A DNA stretch of 64,000 nt, taken from contig JAPYMA010000619.1 in assembly GCA_035041965.1 (NCBI GenBank), forward strand, positions 1 to 64,000, in the 5' to 3' direction. The DNA comes from Anisakis pegreffii (lineage: Eukaryota > Nematoda > Chromadorea > Rhabditida > Anisakidae). The stretch's first letter is position 1; every line of letters begins with the position of its first letter. The notes under the pieces were generated by a model, which was not told the DNA's origin, searched no databases, and was given only the letters and a program-made list of their open reading frames with translations. Positions 28,908 to 42,858 of the stretch are shown here, piece by piece. Made by a program: the position numbers and the translations under genes.

Positions 28908-31900
28908 AAAAGACAAATCACGAATAAATCTCATTCAATTATTCCATTCATGTCTATGAACACGGAAACAGAACAAAACTTGGCTCAAACATTTCTTCAA
29001 TATGCTCTCATTTCTATAATTCACTGCGTTTTACAACTGTCAGTGATGATCATGCGTTCATTTCAGTTTTAACAGTTTTATGCTTAATGTTCATTTAATT
29101 CCTGTTCAGTCAATCATCATTTTCGCTAATAGAAAGTGATCGGTTCTTTTCAAGAAATTGTCTCCAAAACGTTTTCATCTATTGTATTCAATGTTTGATT
29201 ATCAGCTATGCAACGGATCTCATCATCAACATTTTCGATTTCCCAGCATTGGACATTGGACATTGAACGTTGAACGTTTCGTTAAGAATGTTGAATGCAG
29301 TTTTTTGTTCTAAAAAATTCGCATTTAGTGATGAATAATATTTAGTTTTTATCGTTGTTGGTGAGACTGGCATTCAGTGTAGTGACTTTTCAGTTATTAT
29401 CTTGATTCTTTCAAAGCTGAGTCTCATCAAAATTGCGGTAGTTCTGAAATACGCATTTGCGATTGATATGCTCTTCGAGGGAATTGTCTTGATCCACTTT
29501 CCTCTCTCAAGGAATTCTTCGTAGTTCTGTGTGATTCTCGGTGGTGTTTGTTGATTTTGTGTAAACGGAGCTGAGCATTTCCTGACTTTGTCTTGCTTTT
29601 GAGTCTAAAAAAAATACTCGCAGCGCTGATCGGTGTTGATGAAATACACTGATGCCGTTGTAATCTTCCTAATTCTCAAATGTTCAACCTCAATCGTTCA
29701 GCTGATCACACGGAATGAATTGCAGCAAAAATGTGGCATTAAATTTGCTGTTGTTTCTTAAATTTCCTATCACCACCACTTTTGAGTGTCACATTGCTAT
29801 TGAGAAGAACCTAAAGTGACATGAGCCTGGTAGGTTAAAGCCTCAGTTCTTTGCGCATTTATCATTGATTCGTTATTGCTGTACATTCTCACGTTTTAGT
29901 CAGTCGGCAAATGCCGAAAAGACGTTCAGTCAGGTTTCAACTAAATGCTGAATGATAAACAAGTTTATTTTACGACTTCTCCAAATAAAATGCTGTCATT
30001 TTGCGTGGAAATAATTTCATTAAAAAAGTGGTTTCCATCTTCTACAAATCATCGAAAGGTGTCATTGTGAAGTTTTCAAGTTTTCCGCTTCCAACGTTAT
30101 TGCATTCAACTTTCAAATGCATTTTTCCTGTTCCATTCCATTGCGTTTTTAATTCTAGATGTACGTTCTGAGCGCTGTTCTCGTGTGAATATTATTTCAT
30201 TCATGGCAAACCATAATTTCCGCTCACTGCTAAACAACTGATATTTGTGAACATTTTTGTGAAATTTTTATAATTTACGCTGGTAGCGTTGATTTGGATT
30301 GTACAGAGATTCTGCTGCGATTGAAACGTTCATGAAGTTGCACTGAATTCTTTGTGATTTGTCGTTTTGTATGCTCAGTATTCATAATCAGCTCAGTCTA
30401 ATAATCCGCTTGGTGTTCACAGATCTGAGAGTGCTGCGATATGTTTTGTGCACGTTTCTTACTGAACGGATATGCATGGAATTGTCAGTTGACACTTGTA
30501 TGTGCCATTTGAAATGGTTCATTCATTCAGGTGGTAGTAGTGACTGCAATAAATTTTAGCTGATTTGCCGAATCAGTGCTTCGAGAAGATGTTAAAGAGA
30601 ATAGTAGATAAAGCGGCAGCTGATAAAGCGATGAAATCTTGAGCAATTAGGGTTCTAAAAATGCTGGAAAATAAGTCCAAGTGTGGTTGCTCGCAACGCT
30701 AGAGCAGTTGACCCATTTTGCTACTTGACTGCTTTTGGATTATAATTGATTTGGATAAATTCCACTTTTACCATTTCGTACTGGAATTTATTGTGTTCAT
30801 GACCGATTCGATTGGTCGTATGGAATTAGTAATTTCTGTCGTCGATTTTTCACACCAAATTGACATTGCGATTCCACAAAATTCGATCCCACCGAAATGA
30901 TATCACGTTCCAATTCATTCTAAACGTTGCATATGTAAACGAATTAATTCGCTGCTGCTTACGTTATATTGTTTTTCAGTTATATTTATATTTATATGGT
31001 TTTATTGAATATTTTGAATGAATCAACAATATATCACTTACCATGTGAGATAAATTTTATGTTCCATAATATTCATATAGTAAAGTTATTTTGATTACCC
31101 AGTGGATAAAGTGATTTTAATTGTTGGGTTGAATTGTTTTTGTTTCTGTAGTTTGATGCATCCTTTTTGCTCCTCACCGTCCGTGAGCATTGAGTATCAC
31201 GGCGATACGAAGTAAAATGTGATGAACTTCAGAATTATCAATCATCTCTTTGATAGCGAAAAGCGTAACTAACAAGGTGTTTTGAGCCGATTGCAGTTGG
31301 CACTTACTGACATGAGATCAGTCGTATGATTGCCATTCTACGTGACTGATCCTCGCTCGTGTCAATGCATTTGGCTAAAGGCAGATCGCCACTCGAATAT
31401 TTTGCAATGTTTCATAATGAGACGAATACCCCGAATATCTTACTGCTCAAACACTTCATCCTATCTGTTGCAATGATTCATTTCTGAACGATACTAACAA
31501 AAAGTTGAAAAGTTATCTATTGGACGCAATTTTCGGTTGCAGTGCTACTGTGAAGTGGGAAACGGTTCTAAGTTCTTGTTCCGCATGATTATATGCTGAT
31601 TTGTAATAGAATTAAATGGCGGTGTACACGAGGAATGAAGTTGACCTAAAATCTTATATGGTTGTGGAAACATCAAAAAAGAATATGATGCAAAATCATA
31701 TATACACATAAATTGTAAAAAACTCGTCAAAAATTTCATTTGGAAAATAAAGTATTCATCAAGTTTTCACTCTTCAGCGAATATTTGCAATAAGATACCG
31801 TTTGTGAATATGATACGTTATGGAAGAGAATCATGAGTATTCCCATTTATCAGATGTACTGAAAAATGTCTTCCGTTCATGTGGATTTCTGTGGACAACC

Positions 31901-32513
31901 TCGAGAATTATAAACGCTATCACTGAATAATGATCACTATGGAAGTCATGCGAAAATGATAGAAGAAAATGGACACCCGATCGCTGGACTGTAATGATGA
32001 CACACTTTCAAGCGATCATAATTCAGTTAACTAGAGAAACGATTGGATGAGAATAGTGATCACCATCAATGAGTGAAAGTTCTTCGGAATGTTCTGAAAC
32101 AGATGCTTAATCAACGCAGTTACGTAATGAGAAACAAAACAACACTGCATAATAGGCTGTTATCACAGCAACATTTTAAACCTGTTACAAGCGTTCGTGT
32201 GAACTCCAATTTGCAGTCGTCTATCCATCCCCTTCTACATCCTCTGTTCATCACCATCAACCGTCGAATCGTTTTGAAAGCAACGAACTGGTTGTACATC
32301 ATCGAAACACGTTTCGAAAATATTTACATGCAATTATCATATTATATTAGCACCCTCTATATCACTGATTATGTCATCCTTTTCATCCCTGAAACTCTTT
32401 CAGAAACTATTAATCAATCAACTGTGCTTTTATTAATTCATTCAAAAACTGTACAAACATTCATATGCATGTCACATTATGCAATGCTGTCGCTTTTCTA
32501 CTGAAACTCTCCT
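28908..32513. other. Intergenic, nothing recognised
   Basis: About 3.6 kb after the sorting nexin stop codon. No family-supported exon, RNA gene or transposon end was seen. Confidence 0.5.
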
Positions 32514-32631
32514 ATGAAGTATTCCTGGAAAGTCGACGAAATGCGCATCGTATCATCCCTAATCTCACCAACACAGTCCTCACCATTTAGAGCTCATTGT
32601 GGCGGCGTTCAAACGGCTAAAATGTCTGAAG
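32514..32631 (+). CDS. Candidate first exon, unknown gene
   Basis: ATG 32514 opens 39 codons plus one base, ending at a strong donor (GAAG|GTAAAT). The peptide starts MKYSWKVDEMRIVSSL and has balanced composition. No partner exon in matching phase was found with confidence: joining to the acceptor at 34139 gives an open frame, but that product then runs into a stop if joined to the 36303 exon. It could be a first exon of the npax-like gene or a chance frame. Confidence 0.2.
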
Positions 32632-34139
32632 GTAAATGCCTTTGCAGCTGTCATTTCAGAAATGAGATAATTACGAGGAATTGTTTGAATGTTCTGAAAG
32701 AAATGACGTTTAGCAACCGAATGTTCATTTTGAATTGTTACTGTCGAACGATACAACTTGCTCGTGACGAAGCTTCAGTCGATTGTTGATTGTATTCAGG
32801 CTCAAATTGGCTGACATTGTACTATCATAAGATTCGGGCTTGGTTTGGCTTACTTCAGAGCAGTATTGAGCAATATCTTTCTTGCTCCTATATTCTTCGG
32901 TAAGGACAGAGCTGGTTGATCAATCTGCTGCAATAATTTGCTATGAATTCAGAGTGTAAAAATGTGCACTTTTCGAGGCCCTTTCATTTTTACTTTATAT
33001 GAGGTTGCCCTTCAACAGAAACACTCTAAACAGTAGATATCATCTCGCATTCTTAATGATCTCCATTAATGATTAATGATTTGATTCTGTACTAGTTATT
33101 CATTCGTTGTCTGCTTGGTACTAATCTGTGGAATTCCGACAATGCAACAAGATATATGACCGTTTCGAAATTAAACTTCCTGGTTTTTTAAAAATCATTT
33201 CCTAATGTCACATTCTCAAGCGTTCATGAAGACAGTGCTGATGATGTATTTGTTCCTGAAATCACATCGATCAATCATGTGGCTGTCATCAAATATCTCA
33301 ACCTGTTCTCACGAATTGTGAATAAAATGAATACGTGAATGCAATAATTCAACTGACTGCTACAACAAAAATAAAGTACTATTTATAAACATGCAGTTCA
33401 GTCGTCTTCGTGAAAAAGTGCAAGTAATTAATTGAATTTTTGTGTGTAAAGAGCGATTTTTTTGATTTTGTTCTTCGATGTGGTACTACTTTATATGCGT
33501 TGAGACATCAGAGCAAAAATTGACGTTCTTTATAGTTTCCGCGATCAAACTATTACTACGTCGTGTTCATAGGTGATCTTACAATTAGTCATTGCAGTAA
33601 TCAGAATCATCATTAAGATTACTCGCAGCACTCTAAATTAGCTTCCCACCGGAAACTTCATTTGAGCACAGATTTCATCTGAAAGCTAGAATATCTCCTT
33701 ATATAACTGACGCTTTCTGACGACTTTTACAGAGTGGTTTATCCTCCGCTCGACTCTAGATTCACGGCATTTCCAACCTTTCCCTATCCGTCGTGTACCT
33801 GACAATGATTCTGGCCATAATATTATCGCAAGATATTCAGTTTCACGAAAACATTACATCGAGTGATTCATAATTCAGCGAATCAGCGTGAACAACATTT
33901 ATTTCATTGAGCGATTACAATAAGATCTAGTACTGAGTGATTGCACGCGTCCTTTCTTCGGACCGTATTATGACAAGTTGAAATGATCAAATGGATGATT
34001 ATGCACTCATCTTGAGCAGCAATCTTTTTGTTCCAAACTTTCAGCGGAGTTTTCTGATATCAATCAGTCGGTTCCATTCCATACCCCTATTTTTTAAGCT
34101 GTTATCTTCTGTTTTCTCCACGCTGTCCACATTTTACAG
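32632..34139. other. Intergenic or intronic, nothing recognised
   Basis: No supported feature. Confidence 0.5.
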
Positions 34140-34202
34140 TTGGCCGACTCTATTGTAGCAGAATACAACAAAGTGGATTACTTGGAAAAGAGACGGATAT
34201 CA
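34140..34202 (+). CDS. Weak candidate exon upstream of the npax-like gene
   Basis: The acceptor ATTTTACAG and donor TCA|GTGAAC bound 21 codons in phase 0 with helix-like composition (VAEYNKVDYLEKRR). Phase 0 agrees with the start of the exon at 36303, so it could be the preceding exon of that gene. The donor is weak and there is no motif. Confidence 0.22.
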
Positions 34203-36302
34203 GTGAACATTGCGGTTGCACAAGTCGATTGCAAATGTCTTTGTAAATCGCAAATGTTTTTCTGTGAAAAACTGATTGAGAGGTTCGTTCGAGGATGAAC
34301 TTCACTATTATTACGTTCAGTGATGGTCAAGGAATTTTGTGAACATTTTTGCAGAATTAAGCATGCATGCAATTTTATTTGAGTGCAGTTTCTCCAAGAA
34401 AACGAGTAACAACATATGTGTATGTCTATTCAGCTGATTTTTATCATATTATTATGATCACAGTGTATAGTTTAAATCCATTCCTGATTGGTTGTCAGCA
34501 ACGAGATTCGAGTACTCGAAATATAATAAATATTAGAAACACTTAGTTACGTATTTGAAAACAACCAGTTATGTTGCGTTCGTTTCATAAGAAATTATCA
34601 TTGAATTGTGAGAAGAAGAAGAATAAGTGTCTTTTGAAGTGTTTTGGGCTGTTTCAAATCAAGACAATTATTGTTATTATTATTCATATTACGTTCAAAT
34701 GCCTTTTGATGTGATCATTTAAGCAACAACCCCTCTTTGGTGTACCTCCTCATCGAAACTGAACACGACGGGTTTCGATTTCACTGAAAACAGCCTGAGG
34801 CTGTTCTCGTCTAAACATCCTCAGATTTGATTCGTTTGATTGCTAAGAATGAAAACGATAGTGATTTCGTCAACATAAACAACAACAACACACAAAAATG
34901 AATAACGCAAACAAATAAGTGGAAGAAATAAATTCGTGTCATTATTCATAATCGCAACATACCTTCTTCCTCCAACAATTATAACCACATTCATTCATTT
35001 ATTTTCATTCTCCGTCAACGCAACAACACAGTAGACCCACCCGATGCACTACTCCACTTGCTATTCACCACCAACGTTTTTCGTTAAGGATCGCTCCGTT
35101 TCGTAATCTGACAATTTATCACAATCCCGCATCCATGCTTTGGAATGTTGAAAAATACGCTGTTGTTTGCAATATGTACTTTGTTTCTTCAACAAATTTT
35201 TTTGCACTCTTAAGCAGCGTTATGGTGAGGTGTATGTCGGCTTTTTTTTTTGAAAAATCAGCAAACATCGACGCTGTGTATTGCAGCTGGTTTCGTTATC
35301 GCTTATGCGTCTTTATATTTTGCTTGATCGGTTGACCGTTTTCGGACAACCTCAAATATGACACTCGGGATGAGTCATTAAGAGATTTTGAGGACACCGA
35401 AGCGGGTCATCTCAGCCGATAGAGGTTGTTCAGTTTGATGATCATTTCTCGTCTGATGGGAGCGCGATGCGATCGATGGCTTTGCAGTGTACACGCAAAC
35501 AGTCAATATAGCGTTAGAATGCAACGAAATCATTGGACGATTCGGCAAATTCAAGATGACAGTTGATATTCAGCGGAGAGCGTTGTTCACTTATGCTTGG
35601 AAGGATGAATCATTTGAACGATAACGCTTCGTTTTGAGATGTTTCTCATTAGAACAGGTTTAACCAAATGAATCAGAAAAACACACATCTGTTAAGATTC
35701 AGAGATCAGTTGATTCGTTTTGACTCGATGATTATTTGCGCGTACATATTTACCCGTGTTCGTTCGGCTAAACTACTGCAGTTCCAATCATTTTGATCCA
35801 ATATGGCCGGATTGATTCATCGTTATTTGTGACACACTTGAGAATTTGTTTTTTTTTGTTGTCATTATTTGTTTTGATGGTTTCATTATTACGCATTCAT
35901 TTTTCTAATACGATTATCATTATTCTAATGTGATTATCTTGTTGACATTATTGTAGCTATCAGTTTTGTTTTTTTACGAAACATATTGTTGTGGTTGCCG
36001 TATGCAACAAATGCATCGCCTTTTAACTCAACTTCATGATAACCGAACATCGCTTTTGCTCTCATCCATATAAGTTCCTGTTGGATTTCAGTTCAGTTCA
36101 TCACGAATTACTTAAGTGAATTGTTTTCTGATGATCAAGTAACCAATCGCAGGCAATTGCTTACCATCGTTTGCGTGCATTTCATGTGTATGCGAAGGTA
36201 GCAGCAATTCGATTCCGTCCACTCGTTTATCACTCTCAACAATTCTACCATGTTCCACTACCGTAACATCTTTCTCCTCACTTCACATTACTTCATCTTC
36301 AG
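34203..36302. other. Non-coding, nothing recognised
   Basis: No exon with family support and no transposon ends. Confidence 0.5.
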
Positions 36303-39300
36303 TTGAAGCTGGCAGCTTGTCGAAATTTCTCGCGAATGCTTCACAATATCTCATTGGTTACACCTAACCTTGAACAACATCATCTAACTAAAGAGCACAT
36401 CAACTGCGGTTGCATTATCGATATATCTACGCCAGAAACCACTGCGCAAGGCTTCAACGCATGGTTACATGTAAGTGGCCACATTTTTCGAATTTCCATT
36501 CTAAAAGCGGTTCTTTTACCATACACATTTGCGAATGATTCTCTCTCATGATTGCTTACTATCGCCTCGCGTTACCCTGATTATTTCGAGGCATTCCAAG
36601 AGTTTCCAAAGCAACCCATACTCCATTCATGCACAGTGTTCGTGTCGCGGAATCATCGAAGGCTTCTAAATTTATATGCCAACTGCAATGTTCTTGCAAA
36701 TGAATGGATGCTGTAAAGACGTATTCCGTCATGCATCAGAATTTTCTTTCCTCCATCTTTGTAGTAACATCCTTCTGACGTCTGTGGTAGATTCTAATTC
36801 TAAGATAACAACAACAGTTGTTTGTTTGAGTTGTTTTGTATTCAGTTTATGAAACTTGAACTTGTGCTACGACTTATTCTTTCAGCAAATCTTATGATAT
36901 GATGACTGAAATAGGCTTTAGTTGCTCATTTAATTCAAAAAATTGTCGTTCAAGGAAGGGTTTCAGTCGGCATAAGGATTCAAAACTTATGTTTCACCAA
37001 TCTTAAACTTTTTCTTAATAATTTTTGTGTGGGACAAGTCCAAGTCTTGATGCATGTATTCTATATACCATCCATTTGAAATATATACCTTCCGTATTCT
37101 CCGTACGTTCCATTCCATATATACTGATGCATCCGGCTGAAATTTGAATCACGATCTGCTACTACCAGCGTTGATCACTCACAGAGACTACCGAATGCAG
37201 TATTTCAGTGCTGAAATATATGCTTCAGTGATTCATGTCGCTGTTATACGAGCGATTCTTTGATTCCTCATTGTTAGGAAGACTTACGAGAACCACCGAT
37301 TCTGTGATAACAAATTCGTATTTTCGCGGTATGTTAGACTGTTTTGATTGGAATCCTACAAGTCAATTCGAGATTCGCTCTGTCTTAGTTGCAGATGTCT
37401 ACATGAGTTGTGCTACTGTTAGCATAAGTTTAATATGATTAGCATGTTGCTATCAGGTTAGCGAATTGTAAATCCGATAGATCTGAAACAACAACACTCT
37501 TTAAGTAGCTTTTTTACCGTACGGACATTGCTCAATTCTGATAAGGAATGTTTAATTTGCAAGTGTTTGATTTTCATTAACTGTTTTCAACTAAAAGAGC
37601 ATTATATCGTAGTATTTATTATATTTATCGAATTCGCCCAACAACATCAACTGCAAATCATGATTCGCTTATCGTATTCAAATGAATCATTAATTGTTTT
37701 TAACGATTGTATTTTCTTAATTAAGCATTTCGATGATATCATACGAACTCAGTGTTCGAAACGATTACATCCACTATTATCTCTAGACAATAAGCAGTTT
37801 TAGGCCACGGAAACGCAGCAAGTTACAATCATTTCATCTTTCTTGCGAGAAAGTAACTTCTTAAGTGCACAGTTAATGCAATTCAAGTCGGAATGTGCTT
37901 GCGAGAAAGGTCGAAGGAACATTCGATCTCCAACAAAGTCATTCTTCGTGAATAATCCGAAATTTATGTTTATGAGCTAACTCATAGAAAAGTGTGAAAT
38001 ATTCTGACTCGATCCATTCAGCGTCACGATTCTATCGTAGTGAAAAATCACATCATAGATCACTTGATACTTTATGTCTTCTCGTAAACGTGGAATCACT
38101 GAAGTACCGTATTTAATAGTTCGAAATCAACAACTGTCCTATTAACGGCTATCAGTTATAAAATCATCTCTTTCAGTTCGTTTTCTTCGACAAAACTGGA
38201 CAATGCATTCATTTTTTTTGTGCTCGAAAGACTTCGATCATACAGATAAGATTCTGATAAGTGATCAGCATTTAATAGGGAGGCAGTCTTGTTCCGCTCA
38301 ATCATTCGTAGATCAACATGAAATTCTCAGTCAGATGTGCAATGTTACGTTCTGTAACATTGCACATCTGAGTATATCACTTCAAGATATAAAAACGAAC
38401 CAGGAAGGAAAAACAATCGTTTCATGTCATTTGTGTCACTCATTATCCTGTGAATGCAACAGACTCATTAAATCCCCGATGAAAAATAATCATTTGAGTT
38501 TCCCAAATCTATTGAAATGATTGCAGTCCTCATGATCACCGTAACTGTCAAGTGAAAACATATTTGCACCACTGAGAGGATGTGCCTCTTGAGATGGTAT
38601 TCACTGCAAGAAAGAAAGCCTCTAAGTCTATCATGATGTTCGCGAATGACAATTTCATACTAACTGAGATTTTAAAGCGGCGAAACTCATTTAATAAACT
38701 AGTGTTCAAGCCATAAAATCCCTATTTTTCGAAATACAGACTTCATGGCTTCCGCAATTCCGCCCCTCTTCCTTTCAAATAAGTCAGCTTTAAGAGAGAA
38801 TTTCAAGTATGCCTTAATTTAGCACTTGCAAAATATTAAATCTCAAAAAAAAATCTTACAGTTAGGATGTATGCCTTTATTATTTGAATTACTGGAGTAA
38901 GTGACATATTACCCACGGAGATGCGCACTTTTTTCACATTTTTCGAAAACGTTACAGATTTGGGATGCCAAGCTGAATTTTAACTTATTCTCGTTAACCA
39001 GAAATGTTCAACAATTCAAATTAGAAAGTTGTATCAAATGATGCTTTTTTTCTTAGTCGTGATAATTGTGGATCATGAGCAATCCTGGGTTTGACAACAA
39101 AGGAATAATTTCCAATGCCTTTGGGATAATACGGTGCTTTTAGTAATTGCACTCACTGACTGTTTTTAGGGCCTTCAATTTTCACCATGTGCAGAGTCCG
39201 ACAAAGAATCATGCACACAGTTTGGCAGTCGTCTTGAAGAGAAATCAAATGAATCAGATGATGAACTGAGACGTGTCCGAGATGGTACGTCAAATAGGAA

Positions 39301-41494
39301 ACGTTTCGGTTCTCGATCAAACAAAGGTCAGTAGTCTCCATTTCATTGAATAATTGATTTCAAAAATTGCTGAAAACTGCAACGTTTCCAGGAACGATTG
39401 TTTACAATGATCACCTTTTGCATCGTTTTTGCACTGGAGTAGTTGTGTGCATTGCGTGATTGATTTTTGAGGAACAGGCACGAATCTGTACGGTCGCCCG
39501 TATTGTCCAGGCCGACCATTGAGCATGGAGGATCGTGGAAGAATAATTGAATTACATAAGAACGGTAAAAAAGTGAACGCGATTTCGAAGGAATTATGTA
39601 TATCACATGGTTGTGTGTCTAAAATCATTTCCAGGTATTGTCATAATTTGCAGTATTCATCACTCACTTTCCGGGAGGGTTCGCTTCGTTTGCATGCAAA
39701 ACTCTCATTTATGAGATCTTTTTTGCTGATTTCTGAATCGTTCATTGAGATCCATTAAACGTTTTTTTTTTGGTAAAATCGCATTTTGGTAAAAACGTTT
39801 TGGTAAAAGAAAAACGATTTTTTTTGGGGGGAGGGGGAATGTTTTTTGCTAAATACTTGATTCTGCTTGCGTCGTTTATAACGACTGATCAGCGGCCGTA
39901 AATCAGTGTCTAGACGAAATTCGATAATGCACACAGAAAAAAAAGTGCCCCCTTTTTTGCCACCGCACTATCGACTTACAGTTTTGAAACAATGCGTAGT
40001 TTTGATTACCTCAATAATCACAACTTGTGTCAATGATGAATGCTCATCCATACAGTCATATTGTAGTGAACAATCTCCGAAAATTTGGAACAGAAAACTA
40101 GATCCAAAAAAAACGAACAAAAAAAATCAAATCAGCTCTGTTTCATTGTTAAAGTGCACCTAAGATACAAATGAGTAATGGATGATCATTATTCAATTGT
40201 GTTTTAGTTGCATCTTCCCGGTTCTCTCAAACTTGATCATTATAATTCAATGATTGCAATCAACTTTATTGTCTCATCGAAATATCATCTTGAAACAACC
40301 TGTCTCATTCTTCAGACGAACCAACTACACGTCTTCACCAACAAATGATTCCCTTTCGTAATACAATAATAGCATATTCCAAGTTGAAAACGTTTTGAAA
40401 TAATTTGGAGCATCGTTCACTTGGCTAATACACCTCATAATTACTCATTGTACATTATTGTGAATGCACTATCCTATGTAATTATAGAACCATTATTAAT
40501 CGCAATATCACCACAACAACCAGTTTTAAATGGAAGAAATGTTATGCGGAGAAGTATAATTAGTAGAGGTATGAAATGAGCAACGCATTGTCAGTATGGG
40601 AATAAATAAATTAAGCATTTCTGAACTACGGTAGACGCGTGGATTTCCTGGATTGGTCGGGCTATAAACGTCTAAAATTTTCGCGTCACTGCTTTGAGTC
40701 GTAACAGGCAGTTCGGAAAAAACTCCGTTTCCGATTCGCCGTATTCCTTCGAGGACCGAAGAGTGCGAATAATGTTTGAACCGTTTATTTAGTTACCGAT
40801 TGTTATTTTGTTATTTTGCTACACTTAATCCCAACCATTCACATAGAACGAATTTCGCTCAATAAATGCAAAGTCATTTTGAGACTTAAAAATGACATTA
40901 CCGAATCAGAGTATGAAAATGATATTACCGAATCGGAGTATAGAGATGTTTCCAAAAATATTCTTAAGTTATTCTTTTTCTATTACTCTTTTCTGTTGCC
41001 TATCCATGTGTTCTTCTATTTTTCCTGCTGACATTAGTATCCTCATTTTTGAAAGATGTTGACCCCACAACTTTATGCCAAAGCGGAAATAGGTGAGCAT
41101 ATCAGTGGAAATTGGGAATATAAGAGTTGGAAATTGATATGTGAATATGTTGACCCCCAACAAAACGTGACTCTTCGGGACAAGTTTTGATAATCGCTTC
41201 AGAAAGTATTGTTATGTTTCGGAATTTCTCATGATCGTTTCATTCCGTGAACACTTTATGAACGGTTAGCCATCTCATCTTGACGATGAATTTCATTTGT
41301 ATCCTCTCATAGGTGATTAGCAAATACCATTTTTGAGGTTTCGTGAGACCGGAATGTTGTGTCCAGCGTCGAGCCCAGTGCAGCGTCGCCCAAGAAGGAC
41401 AAAAAAAAGTTCACCTCAAGCGCCCCACTCAGTGCCATCGATGGAAGAAATTTGTGAGCAATACTCTCTGTGCAGGAGTCAATCTCTTTTTTGA
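36303..41494 (+). CDS. npax-type factor with only the N-terminal paired subdomain
   Basis: Exons 36303-36470, 39170-39326, 39478-39634 and 41338-41494 join without phase conflict. The third exon encodes the beta-hairpin and PAI helix-turn-helix of a paired domain (GRPYCPGRPLSMEDRGRIIE, VNAISKELCISHGCVSKIIS), and the fourth continues FRETGMLCP. The frame then turns into a basic Pro-rich tail (QRRPRRTKKSSPQAP) and stops. No RED subdomain, octapeptide or homeodomain follows, matching the nematode npax genes, which keep only the first half of the paired domain. The likely role is sequence-specific DNA binding in the nucleus. Exon 1 (ATTAQGFNAWLH before the donor) is assigned by splice sites and phase only, and the true start codon is not found. 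The last acceptor (TTTTGAG) is atypical. I cannot say which npax paralogue this is. Confidence 0.8.
36471..39169 (+). other. Large intron of the npax-like gene
   Basis: Intronic if the first exon is correct. It contains the 17-bp perfect hairpin at 38332-38370 and otherwise nothing recognised. Confidence 0.45.
38332..38370. repeat. Perfect 17-bp hairpin with 5-nt loop
   Basis: CAGATGTGCAATGTTAC is followed by GTTCT and then its exact reverse complement GTAACATTGCACATCTG. There is no tandem context and no transposon ends. Confidence 0.9.
39635..41337 (+). other. Last intron of the npax-like gene
   Basis: Contains a TTTTGGTAAAA motif three times (about 39768-39830) and a 27-bp tandem duplication at 40889-40942. 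Nothing else is recognised. Confidence 0.5.
40889..40942. repeat. 27-bp tandem duplication
   Basis: Two copies of AAAATGAYATTACCGAATCR (plus GAGTATR) lie back to back with three differences. The period is a multiple of three and sits in a 71-codon frame, so the repeat reads DITESEYEN twice. It may be coincidence. Confidence 0.75.
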
Positions 41495-42858
41495 TGTACA
41501 AAGATATTATTATTTCGTGTTACATGAATATTCACTGTAAATAAATGTAATCATGTATCTATATCACTTTCGAATGCGTATCAAGCACTATGTGTCGTCT
41601 GCACCATTGTAGCACGAACCTCTCAAAGTAACCTCATAATTTTTATAAGCAAGGCTCACCTTACTTGCAAACATCGGCTTTGACGTTGGAATTTGTAAAA
41701 ATTATTTCCAATGCGACTAGCCACAATGCATTTACAACTCGACTTTTGTCGATAACACTAATAGTCGTCGATTACCGTTTTTTAAAATGGTAACTGTTTT
41801 ATCACGATGTGATATCATTGAATGTTTATCCAATGAAATAAATATTCTTTGAATTGAATTTTACCCCTTTTAATTGTAACATTTTTTAGAGAGGTCACTT
41901 GCAACACTCAGAGCCCACAAATGAACTGCTCAGAGAGGATATCGTGACTGTAAAAATTCATGTTCATATTCGTATGCTGCTTAAACCTATTCTTTGAAAT
42001 AATCATGCAACTAAGCAACACATATTACTGCAAAATGAAACGCATCGAGAAAAAAAGAAAGAAGTTCAGAGAAGAGCGTTTTTGTGGGAATAACCTGTTC
42101 TTCCATGAAAGTTTTCGGTTTCATGGTAGCCTTTTCATCTTGAAACGAAGGCATATCAATCGCCAAAAAATTTTTGCTGGCTGCTAACAAAAGCGGTCAT
42201 CTGCTTATCCAAACAGTGAATATTCAGCCCTATCCCGCAATAACTAAACTTCAACAATAAATCAATGGTGTTCCTCGTTTCTAAAGCGAATTTCAACACT
42301 ATGTATTAATTTAAGTCCTCAGCTTTCATTTAGCCTTCTCCGAAGACGTATCATAGCAATCGCACAAAGAATATGATTTGTCATAAATCACATGAAACAC
42401 AGCTGTTAACTAGAAACGTAATGAATGAAATGCAAAGGATTCGCACAAAGTATATACATAAACGGGCAAAATGTGAATAATTCTGCAAGCGATAGAAAAA
42501 CGAAACGATAAGAACTGGAACGACAGATAAGAGAGTTGACAATTCACTGATTTGATCGTCGCATCTGACTACTAAACAATGTGGTTGATAATCATATTAG
42601 TATTTCCATTCAAATCTTTTTTTGTATTCTCTACACAATCGTCATGCTCATCAGTTTCAATAATCAGTGACGGCAATGAACTGGGTATCGCGAATCGTAC
42701 TCGGTGAACCGCATCAGCGTGTAACGCCTCACGGACAGCCGATCTGAAAGCAATGCAATTGTTGAATCAATATGAGTACTTCAATTAGAACATCTGATTG
42801 TTGGAACATTCAAATAATACGCAAACGAAACAGTTTCAAAGCATTCACAAGCCTAGTA
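41495..42858. other. Intergenic, nothing recognised
   Basis: Lies between the npax-like stop and the miniature transposon. No supported exon. Confidence 0.5.

Noticed and set aside
32073..32504. 143-codon plus-strand frame
   Set aside because: No ATG-centred coding context, T-rich composition and no motif. A shorter alternative frame after the TTTGCAG at 32217 reads more like protein, but it has no partner exon.
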